From: Zingiber officinale
Lineage: Eukaryota; Streptophyta; Magnoliopsida; Zingiberales; Zingiberaceae
DNA length: 64,000 nucleotides
Assembly (NCBI RefSeq): GCF_018446385.1
Contig: NC_056005.1
Coordinates: 60,548,239-60,612,238 of the forward strand
Direction: 5' to 3'
Shown piece after piece: positions 21,104 through 32,168 of this stretch (positions within the stretch are counted from its first letter, which is position 1; every line of letters starts with the position of its first letter). The notes under the pieces are model-generated. The model saw nothing but the letters and a program-made list of their open reading frames with translations. It was not told the DNA's origin and did not search any database. The position numbers and the translations under genes are program-made.

Positions 21104-22938
21104 TGTTGGGTTTTTCGGGCCGCAAAAATCCGCTTTTTGCATTGCGGAAACCCCGAAACCCCGCCACCGGATCCGTGCGAAGAAATTAAAATTTCATGAA
21201 AACTTTCACGTACGAGTTTACTAAGCCTAGATCTACTTTAGATCTTCAAGATAAGAATTTACCCTTGATGCGAAGCCCTTCGTTAAATCCCGCTCATCCA
21301 AGGTTCGTCGGATCTCGAGAGTATCAAAGTAGATGCTCCTCTATGTGTATCCACACAAGCAAGAGATGGAAAAACCTAACAAAAAGGTGTGCTAGCACCT
21401 TTGAAAGGTTCGGCCAAAGAGGAGGAGAGGGAGATAGGTTGAGAGCTTAAGGAAGAAGAAGGAGGTTTCAACACAAAAATAAAATTTACACTTGAATTTT
21501 TTGTGGCTGGCCACATTAAGAGGGATTATAACCTCCATGGAATGCCAAGAGTCACAACTCTTGGTAACTCCCATGAGGTGGCATCTCACTTAAGCAACCA
21601 TGATGATGTGGAGCATCATCATTGGCCCACTCTTTGCCAACTCACCAATGAGGTGGCAAATGGTCAAGTCAAACTTGACCGTTCATCTTCCTCTCAAGTC
21701 AAGTCAAACTTGACCACTTCTCTCCCTTGGTTGATCTAATCTAACCATTGGTTTAAGTCAATTTTAATTTAATGAATCTCTATTCATTGAATTAAATTAA
21801 TTAAATGAGTCTAAGTCCAAATTAGACTCACTTAACACATGAATCAAATTGAGTCCAACTCAATTAGCTTAATTTGGATTACTCTTAATCCAATTTGGTT
21901 CATCACATGAACCTAATCCTTTAGGTTCATCAAATGAACCTAATCTCCATCTAATTGCCCTTTGTGTGTGATCCTATAGGTTCTTGTAACGTTGGCAATG
22001 CTCCTAAACCCATTTAGAAGCATAAGTAATGAGCGGTATCTAGCAACACATCATTACTACCCAAGTTACAAGAATGTTGAGATCCAACATCACCTTGTGA
22101 CTACTAATTGTGACTCCTCACAAATATGACAAGTGTCCTTCTATCCTTGACATCTAAATTGATCAATGTGAGGCATAGACCGTGTCATCCTCTAATCAAT
22201 CTAAATCTTGAATCCCAAGTAGATACACTCAATCAAATGAGCTCAACATCTCATATTGACTCATTTGAGCATGACCATGCACTTAGTGGTCTCACTCTAT
22301 CAAGAATATCTATGTCTCTCCCGTCATATAGGAGGGATAGATCCCATCTACATCACTCACATCCCTCCGCATAATTTGTTACATACCCAGTAATCACCTT
22401 TATAGTCCACCCAGTTACGAGTGACGTTTGACGAAGCCAAAGTATGTAACTCCTTATGTAGGGAACCATTGTGACTTCAGGTCCAAGGACTAATAGTCAT
22501 ACTAATAGCCACATGAGAAAGTATATGACACTCATATAACGATCCATGATACTTTCTCATGGCGGGTCATTCAGTATACATTCTCCAATGCATACCCATG
22601 TGTCAACTTGATATCTCCATATCCATGACTTGTGAGATCAAGTCATCGAGTTGACCTACATGTTAGTCTCGTCGCATTAACATTGTCCCTGAATGTTAAT
22701 ACTTGACTAGGAATGATTAAAAGTAGTGGTCCCTATATCATCTTACTATCGATTCAACCAATCGATTGATATATGTAAGAACCTTCTACTCAATGATGCT
22801 ATTATACTTAGTTATTTGACACCAATACAAGTAAGTATAATAACCAAAAAACAAATGCCTTTATTTATATACAAGAATATGATACAACGAGTCCATGCAA
22901 CAATCATCAAATGATTGGCTCTAGGGCTCTAACGAACA
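21104..22938 (-). mobile_element. Copia-A 5' LTR
   Basis: It is 1835 bp, paired with 9346-11178, and followed on the plus strand by the CAACA duplication at 22939-22943. On the minus strand it begins TGTTCGTTAGAGCCC and ends ..CCCAACA. It drives element transcription leftwards. Confidence 0.9.
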
Positions 22939-22943
22939 CAACA

Positions 22944-24329
22944 ATCTCTCCCTTTTTGATTATGGCAACTGAAATTCAAAGTTAAGTAAAATAGATAAAT
23001 ATTTTTTAAAAGGAATGCAAGCATAGTTAAGCTAAAACTAACTTAAATAAGTTAAAAGGAATACAAGCATAGTTAAGCTAAAACTAACTTAAACTTTGTA
23101 ATGCTAAGGCTCCCCCTTAAACTTTGTAAGGCTCCCCCTTAATAAAGGCTCTTTTTATAGAGTTGGAATTTCCTACTTTGAATTTTTCTATTCTCCCCCT
23201 TTGCCATTTATCAAAAAATGAGCAAGTTTGAATAATTCCAACTTTTCAAACAGATTTTATAGTTAAAAAATAGAGAATTAAATAAATATTAGGCTTAAAA
23301 GAGGGATAACGATACTTTGATAACACTTAGCTTGTTGAAATTTATTGTAGAACTCTTAGCTAAGTGAAATAAGGGTCTAAAGAGATATGTTGATTTTGAA
23401 GGATAATGTTAGCCAATTTTTGAAACTGAGTTGAGCTCTTTGGAAAATATGTTGTAAAATTTGAAAGACATTGAAGCATATTTCAGGTAAGTTGAAATAC
23501 TTTGAAAGTCTTAGCTAAATTTAGAAAATCTGTTAGAAAAAAAAATACTTAGCTAAATTTTGAAAATCTGTTAGAAAAATTACTTAGCTAAATTTTGAAA
23601 ATCTGTTAGAAAAATTACTTAGCTAAATTTTCAAAATAAATTTGAAAGGTTTTATTTGGTAAATATTTTCTTAATTTTGAAAAAGCTTTTTGAACAATAA
23701 TTTGGAAAGAGAGAAAATATTTAACCGAATAAAGTGTTCAAAGATACTTAAGGGCAAAGGAGGATAAGTTTAAAACCTTAATGTCCAAGCATGAGCTGAG
23801 TTAAAGAGTTTGCAAATTAATTTCTTTTAGTAAGGTATCAGAGCCCTAATGTCTAACCATAAGAAAATTTAAAATCAAGCACTTAAGTTCTTGGCCACAT
23901 GTCTAACCATCTAGCTACTCGCTGTTTACCTAGAGGGCAACAGTTTTCACTTGGTTAGTCAAGTTAGGTTAGTGATCCAGTTAGATTTGTCTAAGACATA
24001 ATTACTTAACTTGATTGATATATTTTTAGTATTTAACGCCCAGACTTATGTCGATACACTTACATAAGCATTCTTAAGTCCAGGCAGTACCCTATGCATC
24101 TCACACCGTTCTAAGTATTTTCAAACATAAGCAAGGTAGTCCTAGTGTGCTTGTGAGATGCTCTGGCTGAAACTGGGGGTACAAGATTTCTAGGGGGAAA
24201 ATCTTATGCTAAACCATATTTTGAAAAACTAACAAAATTTGGGGCTTTGAAAATCATTTTTCCTAAGATTTTAAAGACAAACTGATTTAAAGACAAAATT
24301 TTCAAGAAAAGATAAGTCCTATTCTACTA
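22944..24329 (-). mobile_element. Copia-S 3' non-coding region with polypurine tract
   Basis: At 22944-22960 the minus strand reads ATCAAAAAGGGAGAGAT, a polypurine tract that abutted the Copia-S 3' LTR before Copia-A inserted. The remaining 1.37 kb is AT-rich and non-coding. It includes a tandem of about 40 bp around 23515-23640 ('gaaaatctgttagaaaaatt', 'acttagctaaatttt'). No envelope-like gene is recognisable, although some SIRE elements have one. Confidence 0.65.
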
Positions 24330-24428
24330 AGCACATTCCTATTTGCCTTCTAAGTGAGCTGAACTCAAGTTCAGGTAAGGTCTTTGTGAAGATATCAGAT
24401 AGGTTTGATTTTGACTCAACATAGTTGA
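24330..24428 (-). pseudogene. Copia-S pol C-terminal tail
   Basis: Minus-strand reading gives a VESKSNLSDIFTKTLP-type tail, the conserved end of copia RNase H regions. It is separated from the rest of the domain by L3. The target duplication GTTGA is at 24424-24428. Confidence 0.75.
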
Positions 24429-25384
24429 TATAACACCCACGAAATTATAAGACAAGTATATGGGTGTTATTTTCTTTAGAGCATAAAAGTAAGAGGAATC
24501 AAAAAGGAATAATAGAAATAAAAAGAGAGAGAGGTGAAGGTTTGAACCTTGAACCTCCCACAAATAATAGAGATAAATTGATGTATGATAACCACTAGAA
24601 TAATGAATAATATATGGATAGAAAGGAATGAAAATTGTAGTTAAAGGTGAGAAGCAAAAAAAAAAAAAAAAACTAAGCAAAAGAGCAAGAGAAAACCAAG
24701 TTGCTTACCTCCTCTTCCTCTTGGTTAAGAGAGGGAGCAAGAAGAAGGCAAATTGCCTTCCTCCCCTTTTCTTCTTCTCATTTTCGTGGGAATCAAAGAG
24801 GGAAGGGATAGAAGAGTTAAGGGAGGGATTAATGAAGACATAATTCACTCTCATGATGAATAAATAGGATTTAGAGGAGAAAAGAGAAAGAAAATTTCCA
24901 ATTCTTCTTCTTCCTCCTCTTTCCTTCTCCACCGAAACTTGGAGTTTTTCCTTCTCATTCTCAAGGGTCAAGTTAGGGTTTCCTCTCTAAGAAAACCTTA
25001 TTTCCAGGAAGGAATCTCAAGGTTTACCTCTTACAAGAAGAAGAAAACAAAAAGGGAAAACTAGGAACAGAAGTTCTTCTTCCTCCTCACAAGGGTATTA
25101 TTTTTCTTAAGGAACAACAAGCGAAAAACTAAGTAAGTTTCCCCTCACCTGTGGTACAATAGCTTATGTATTTTCTATGAGATTAGGTTGCCTAAAAACT
25201 TAGGATACCTTCATGGAATTTTCAGCCAAGACAAAAAAAAAAGAAGAAGGACCTAGGAAATGTAAAGACCCAAATTTGACATGCTCAATATGTTTCTTGT
25301 AACATGTATCTTATGGTAGGGGATTTATATAATGTTTATATATTAGAATTTTTGGTTAGAACTTAGAGTCATGCCCCTAGACTC

Positions 25385-26570
25385 TCGGCCAAGCATGAAT
25401 AAAGGAAATAGGTAAGTTAAGACTCAAACCAAGTATGCTCCCTTTTGTTTTATGATATGTACCTTATGATGAGAGAGTTGTTAACATGATATGCTCATGC
25501 CTATATGTTGATTGAACTTTATTCCATGCTCATAAACATTCGGCCATGGTAGGTTAAAGGGCCTAGGAAATTTTAAAACCTAAACTAAGCATGCCATGAT
25601 CTTCCTTAAGATAAGATATGAAGTTGATATGATATGCTCATGTTTATATGTTGGGTTGAACTTTATTCCATGCTCATAAGCATTCGGCCATGATAGGATT
25701 AGGGGCCTAGGAAATTGTCAAACCTAAACTAATCATGCCATGATCCTCCTTAAGACAAGATATGAAATTAATATGACATGCTCATGTTTGTAGTGTGGTT
25801 AGAACTTGTTTTCATGCTCCATGAACTTTCGGCCACAACAATTCTATAAGCCTAGGAAACCTAGAACTTGAACTAAACATGCTCATGATGTTCTTGGTAA
25901 TAAATACTATGAAAATGGTTTAGGGTTTCCATGCTTTTATGCCACATGAAACCTAGTTTCATGGTTCACAAGTTTCGGCCATGGTAAGTTAATAAGCTTA
26001 GGACACCTAGAACCTAAACTAAACATGCTTATGTTGTTCCTCATGATGTATGATATGATTTTTGGTTTAGAGTTCACATGCTTGTATATTGATTTTCTAG
26101 CAAATATGATGCTTGATGATATTCGGCCATAACAAGTTTATAGACTTAGAAAACCTAGAACCTAAACTAAACATGCTTATGTTGTTTCTCATGATGTATG
26201 ATATGATTTTTGGTTTAGAGTTCACATGCTTGTATATTGATTTTCTAGCAAATATGATGCTTGATAATATTCGGCCATAACAAGTTTATAGACTTAAGAA
26301 AACCTAGAACCTAAACTAAACATGCTTATGTTGTTTCTCATGATGTATGATATGATATTGGTTTAGAGTTCACATGCTTGTATATTGATTTTCTAGCAAA
26401 TGGGATGCTTAATGATATTCGGCCATGATGAGTTTACAAGCTTCGAAAACCTAGAACCTAAACTAAACATGCACATGATGCTCTTTATGATACCTGATAT
26501 GATAATGGTTTAGGGTTCACATGCTTGTATGTTGATTGCTAACCTAATTTACAACCATGTGTTTCGACCA
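25385..26570. repeat. Nine-unit ~147-bp tandem array in L3
   Basis: The core TCGGCC (last copy TCGACC) lies at 25385, 25540, 25684, 25829, 25975, 26123, 26271, 26419 and 26564, spaced 155, 144, 145, 146, 148, 148, 148 and 145 bp. Units share 'cctagaacctaaactaaacatgc' pieces. This is the same array as 7345-8380, also with its longest spacing at the 5' side of the LTR. Confidence 0.85.
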
Positions 26571-26689
26571 CTATATGATACTAGGGTGGAGACCTAATTA
26601 TGATTTCCATGTGCCTCACATGCAATGTTTCATGATGTGATAAGAGCTTGCTATGCTTCTATGTTTATTTATGTATGCTTATGATCTAT

Positions 26690-27560
26690 GCATGTTGATA
26701 ACCCTTATGATGTGTTGTGTGCCCAAATTATGCATGCTATTTATGATGAGCTGTGTGCCCAAATTATGCATGCTTTTATGATGAGATGTGTGCTAAACTA
26801 TGCATGTATTTATGATGTGCTGTGTGCCTAAATTATGCATGCTATTATGATGAGCTGTGTGCCCAAATTTTGTATGATATGATACGTTAAGAAATATGAT
26901 ATGCATGAAATAATAAGAACCATGATATGTATGACATGCTACTTTACTTTATATGGCTTGTACCAAGGGTGGGCTCCATAAGCACCCCGGGGTCGATGGA
27001 CTAAGAAACGGGCCTTGTTAGGGATGGGCTCCTAAGTGCCCCTAGGTCGATGGACTAAGAAACGGGCCTAGTATGTATGCCTTGTAGGGTTCAAGACTTG
27101 CTACCTTGGTCCTACATAGGACGCGCACATTTATGTATGTGGTACAAGCCGGGGCCCTAATCATGTTGAGATTATGTTTAAGTATGTATGTAATAAGTTT
27201 TCAAAAGACATGTTGCATATATTTTTCATGATACATGTTTTTGAAAGTCATCTCGCATAATACTTATGACTATGTTATGATATGCCAGGATGCATTTTAT
27301 GATTATGCCATGATATGCCATGATACTTATGATTATGTTATGTTATGCTATGATGCACTTTATGATTATGTCATGATATGCCATGATACTTATGATTATG
27401 TTATGTTATGCTAGGATGCACTTTATGATTATGCTATGATATGCCATGATACTTATGATTATGTTATGTTATGCTAGGATGCACTTTATGATTTTGTCAT
27501 GATATGCCATGATACCTTACGATTATGTTATGATATGATGCTTCTATACATGATATGATG
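26690..27560. repeat. Two further short-period arrays in L3
   Basis: At 26690-26880 about four units carry 'gtgtgcccaaattatgcatg' at roughly 45-bp spacing. At 27250-27560 a unit of about 72 bp with 'gatatgccatgatacttatg' repeats four times. Between them (26930-27170) is a unique stretch with 'tcgatggactaagaaacgggcc' pieces twice. Confidence 0.7.
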
Positions 27561-28071
27561 AGTTGTCTTTATGCTTTATGCCTTATGAATATGCTATGCT
27601 TTACGATTTTTTGTGAGTAGGAAGGATCTTACTGAGCCTTGTGTGCTCATAGCTTACTTTCCTTGTACCACAGATAAAGGCAAGGAATGGATGTACTAAG
27701 GGAGCAGCAGGAGTGGCAAGAAGGATGTGTGTAGTAGTGGCTTGGCTAAAAGAGAAAGACCTGCTTTTATTTAATAAGAATTATGCTTATGTCGTTATTG
27801 CATGACTCCATGACATTTCATCATGCTTATTAGTATTATGGCTTAAATTCATGTTGAGCATGCTATGTGACTTATATGATAGGTAGTTAGTGATGATGAT
27901 TTGAAAAGTAAAAGAAAAGTTTTAAAAGAAAAAAAAATATACTATAAACAAGACTTCCGCTGTTTTAAGTAGAAAAGATTATTAACAAGCAAGTAAGTAA
28001 GATAAGATAAGAAGAAAAAGATAAGTAACCCCCGTCAGCTTGAGCAGGAAGGGGCGGGGCATTACAGTTGA

Positions 28072-28685
28072 GTACAATATCACCCTTAGCTACGTGATCC
28101 CTTACAAAATGGTGCTTCACTTCTATATGTTTAGTCCTTGAGTGATGAATTGGGTTTTTTGTTGGATTTATTGAACTTATATTATCAATTGAGATTTTTG
28201 TTTTTTGATATTCCAGTTGATAGTCTTTAAGGGTATGCATCATCCATAGCAACTGAGATGCACATTCACCTAAGGCTATATATTCAGCTTCAGTGGTAGA
28301 TAATGCAACACAATGTTACTTTCTACTTGACCAACTTACTAGGCATTGTCCTAGAAATTGACAGCTACCACTTGCTCTTTTTCGATCTAGCTTGCACCTA
28401 GCATAGTCTGAGTCAGAGTAGCCGGTTAGGTCAAGGGTGCCAGATCTAGGGTACCATAGTCCTACATTTAGGGTTCCCTTAACATACCTAAGGATTATTT
28501 TGACAAGGGTTAAGTGAGACTCTTTTGCACAAGATTGGTATCGTGCACACATACCTACTACGAAAATAATGTCTGGTCAGCTTATAGTTAGGTACAGTAG
28601 ACTTCCTATCACACTTCGATAGTATTTCAAGTCTACTAGTTTACCTTCTAAGTCTGAGTCAATTTTAGCATTAGTAGCTATTGGT
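28072..28685 (-). pseudogene. Copia-S RNase H
   Basis: Minus-strand reading gives SRPDI, MCARYQSC, YSDSDYARCKLDRKR, SWSSRK and then, after a stop at 28316-28318, STTEAEYIALGEC and HSRTKHIEVKHHF. These are the RNase H core and C-terminal motifs of copia pol. The stop stands where relatives have Gln. Copia-B inserted just upstream (GTATT duplication at 28686-28690), and L3 cuts the domain at 28072. Confidence 0.85.
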
Positions 28686-28690
28686 GTATT

Positions 28691-31039
28691 TGTTGGAGTG
28701 TATACTTAAAAGTTTAGCTTTTGTACACATTTATTTTGAAATAAAGAATCACATTGGTCAAATGTTTACATTTATTTGTTAAATGTAATTGTTCAATTAA
28801 TTTATATAGTAGATAACATGGAGTGTGGAGTCACACTTAGAAGATCATGTTGTCGGTTCTTTATAAATTATAAACAGTTGCTCACGACTAAGATGGAAAG
28901 GAACAAACCATCAGAATAGACGTAGTGTAATTAAGTATTAGTTTATCTTGACTAATAAATTACACTGATACACTTTAAGTGTATTGAGTAGGATCATTTA
29001 GGTAAGTTCTTTTTGTGCTGACTTAGTAAAAGAACTAGACCTTAGTTATTATGGAAGTGTGTGCTCTTAATCCTAATATAATAACAAGCATGTATATTTA
29101 ATATTTATTTCTTTGACTTATCAAATGTTGAGATTTAGCTCGATAAATCAATATGCCCGATAAGTTGGGAAATGATATTACTTATAGTATATGTTGTTGA
29201 TTATAGAAGGAATCTGTGTCCTAGTTATCTAGGTTGAGAATGCCCCCAAGAGGAGCTCATAAGGATTGCCATGTTAAACCCTGCAGGTGGACCTAGTCCA
29301 ACATGACAATAAAGTTGAGTGGTACTACTCTTGGAGCTAGATATTACTTAAATGAGTTGTCAGTAACTCACTTAATTAGTGGACATTCGTAATCTTAAAC
29401 ACAGGGAGACTAACACACTCTTGATAAGAAGGAGCCCATAATGTAATTTGGGATTGGTGCGGTAGTGCGGTAATAACTCTCTAGTGGAATGAGTTATTAT
29501 CGATGAACTTGGGTTGTGTGTTCGGGGCGAGCACGGGATACTCAAGCTCATCGGAAGGCCAAAACCAATTTCTCCTCTAGGTCCCTGTTGTAGCCTCAAT
29601 AAAGTCTCAAGTCCATCCAAAGAAAAGCCTATCTCGGTGTCCAAGAAGGGGCCGGTTCATTGCTTGGTGACCAAGCAATGGCCGGCCACATATTCTCTAG
29701 AAGTGGCCGGCCCTTGCCTTGGGCAAGGGGGCCGACCGCAATATTTAAATTTGGAAGGTTGTTTTTGAATTTTTAAATTTTCTCAGATATTTACAATTTG
29801 TAAAAAAAGAGATTTTAAAAGTTTATAAAATTTTCCTAATTTAAATTAGGCCACAAGGTTTTAAAAGAGAGTTGTAAAATTTATAAAACTTTCTTTTAAA
29901 AAGAAATATTATTAGAGATGTTTTAAATTTTAAAACTTGGTTTTAAATTTTAAAACTTTTCTTTTAATATCCACATTAGAAAAAAAGAGAGTTTGTAAAA
30001 TTTTATTAGAAGTTTTCTTCTTTTAAAATTTTATAAAATTTTTTTCTTTCTTTCCCTTTTAATAAGTGGCCGGCCACCTTGCTTGGTGCCCAAGCAAGGG
30101 CCCGGTCAAATAATTAAACATCAACAAATAGTTGTTTAATTAATAAATCAATCTAGGATTGATTAATTAAAAGGAAAGAAAAAGAAAAAATTTAAAAGGA
30201 AATAGGAATGAGTCTAATTTTTTATAAAACTCTTTCCATAATTTTCCGTTGGGAAACTAATATAAAAAGGGGGGAAGGGGAGGCTTTGAAAAATATAACA
30301 ATTGATATTGTGTTGTCGGAGATCATCAAGTGGCCGTCCCCTCTCCCTCTCTTCCCTTTGCTCTCTTTTTCTCCTTTGTGGTGGTGGTGGCCGAATTCTA
30401 GAGAAGGAGGAGAAGCTTTTCGGGTGGTGTTCGTCTTGGAGGATTGTCGCCCACACGACGTCTAAGAGGAGGCGAGGGATACGACAGAAGATCTCGAGGT
30501 TTTTAGCATACAAGGAAGAGGTATAACTAGTATTTAATTTCTGCATCATACTAGTTAATTTTTCTTTGTATAAATACCAAATACAAGAGGCATTCGATTC
30601 TTGTTTTTCGAATTTAATTTCGATGTTGTGTTCTTTTTCTTTTTTCCTTGTGATTTCATTGTTCCTTTTGGTTAACCTAGAGTTATATAAGGAAATTAAA
30701 TATTAACTTTCCTTAAAAGGCTTTGTCTAGTCGGTGGTGGTTGCTCCCATATCCAAGAAGGCCAAGTGCCTCGCCATGCAGTACTGGAAGCCAATTTTGG
30801 AAACTAATATTTAATTGAATTTATAACCTAGGTGATTTGGATCAAACGTGTTAAGTTCCGCAGGAGATCCAAATCTAAACCTAAAAGAACATATAAGTTA
30901 AACTTGGAATCAAACGTGTTAAGTTCCGTAGGAGATACAAGTTTAACTTAAAAGAACACATGGTAGCTAGGAAAGGTTCAGATCACGTACAAAATTTTTG
31001 TACAGTGGAGCCATTGGGTTTTCCGAGTAGCAACCAATA
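28691..31039 (+). mobile_element. Copia-B 5' LTR
   Basis: It starts TGTTGGAGTGTATAC and ends ..GCAACCAATA, against CAACCAACA in the 3' LTR. It contains a TATA box at 30261-30270, hairpin-forming GGCCGGCC blocks (29651-29740, 30066-30100) and a leader beginning around 30300. Frames such as 29514-29768 or 30208-30549 occur identically placed in the 3' LTR and have no domain. Confidence 0.9.
30261..30270 (+). promoter_or_regulatory. TATA box of the Copia-B 5' LTR
   Basis: TATAAAAAGG. The same box recurs at the matching place in the 3' LTR (48068-48077), in Copia-C (53033) and, as TATAAAAG, in Copia-D (58440). Transcription probably starts some 30 bases downstream. Confidence 0.65.
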
Positions 31040-31041
31040 AT

Positions 31042-31053
31042 TGGTATCAGAGC
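31042..31053 (+). other. Copia-B primer-binding site
   Basis: TGGTATCAGAGC lies two bases after the LTR end, complementary to the initiator tRNA-Met 3' end. Confidence 0.9.
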
Positions 31054-32168
31054 TAGGGTTTTGCCTCTGTGTATTTGGTATTAGTTTAATTATGCACATG
31101 TCATACATAATTTAGGCAGGTTAATGGTACGATGTGCTAACTTTGTGGATGCAGGATCCAACTATTATGACTTATAATTATTATGTGTGTGATTGGACCC
31201 TTGGACATGTCAAGGGCATTTATTATGTGTGCATGATTGTATTATAAAATACAGCAGGAGCTGTATTTAGTTTTATTAGGATTTTATTTTATGTTTGATC
31301 TAGTTTATATGTACATTCCTTCGAGGAATATAGGATCGAAAAATGGAAAATTCTATTTATGTCGTGGATCGAATCTTGCAAGGCATGGAACCTTTTGAGG
31401 ATCAAAGTGGCCCATCAGAACAAGGAGCAAGATGGATGCGACAACTAGACCCGGTGGCGGTGACCAAAGATGGCAGCAGCTAGGGATGACGACACACGGA
31501 GGACACCAATAGATAAAAGCCATACTAGTTGAAAATTAGTTTTTCTATTTATTGCTTTTGTATTGTGCTGTGTGTGAATGTTAGTGTACATGTTTAGTAG
31601 GCTAGCATCATCAAAATTCCTCACTTTAAATAACTAAGTGGGAGAGGAATTTATTTTAGTGAATTCCACGGTCTCCATTACTGGTTTGTAAGTGATGCAA
31701 ACAAACTTGCGCGTTGGCTCTGAGTGCCTTCCTCCATATCGGATGAGTTTGTTTGTGGATCACTAGACCAAACTTCCATTTCGGATGACTATAGGAAATT
31801 AATTAAGAACGTGTGATCTTCCCCATTGGAAGGGGCACAATCTTATTAATGGACTTAGTGTCAAGTAATGGTATACACTTAGGCACATCTAATAGTATCC
31901 TCCCCATCAGAGTCACTGCTATTATTTGTGTGACCGAAGGAAACCAACTATTAATTTTATTTGTCAAAAAATTAGGTTGACAAGATAATAAAATTAATGG
32001 GATAAACCCTCCTTTTACAAATGTTGAATTTGTATACGTCCACACTATCGTGACATACAAAATTCACGGTGTTTTAAGGTGTTGGTTAATTTAAAATAGT
32101 ATTGTTTGAGGAATCAATATTATTCTAAATTTAGAGTTCTGACCAAAATTTATTTTGTGATTCTTAGG
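31054..32168 (+). mobile_element. Copia-B leader, non-coding
   Basis: This 1.1-kb leader is shared with Copia-C (53691-54831) and Copia-D (63005-64000). Conserved words include 'ctccattactggtttgtaagtgatgca' pieces, 'cctccccat', 'ggagtcactgctattatttgtgtg' and 'gatgcgacaactagacccgg'. No open frame is shared between copies, so I call it untranslated. Confidence 0.7.

Larger units (their letters stand above)
9346..22938 (-). mobile_element. Copia-A: complete copia with two LTRs, holding a CACTA element
   Basis: The LTRs are at 9346-11178 and 21104-22938, with flanking duplications CAACA at 9341-9345 and 22939-22943. On the minus strand the order is 5' LTR, primer site, leader, gag, protease, integrase, RT, RNase H, polypurine tract and 3' LTR. 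The CACTA element lies between integrase and RT. Net length is about 9.1 kb. Gag and pol are broken by stops and by loss of catalytic residues, so it is not autonomous now. It landed exactly at the junction of the Copia-S polypurine tract and LTR. Confidence 0.9.
24429..28066 (+). mobile_element. L3: solo LTR of the L2 family, in Copia-S pol
   Basis: It starts TATAACACCCAC and ends GGGGCATTACA. It is 3638 bp, flanked by perfect GTTGA duplications (24424-24428 and 28067-28071). It matches L2 in reverse orientation along most of its length, including the 5' block with 'ggtttgaaccttgaacc', the nucleosome-sized array, the 'gtgtgcccaaattatgcatg' array, and 'ttgtaccacagataaaggcaa' near 27665. A perfect 10-bp inverted repeat (24430-24439 and 24461-24470) lies at its left tip. 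No pol, primer site or polypurine tract is present. Open frames near 24340-24970 are low-complexity. Confidence 0.85.

Noticed and set aside
22944-24329. Envelope-like gene of a SIRE element
   Set aside because: The position would fit, but no open frame or membrane-protein pattern is present.
24339-24971. Ser/Phe-rich and Lys-rich frames as small genes
   Set aside because: They lie in the 5' part of a solo LTR, are compositionally biased, and L2 does not keep them.
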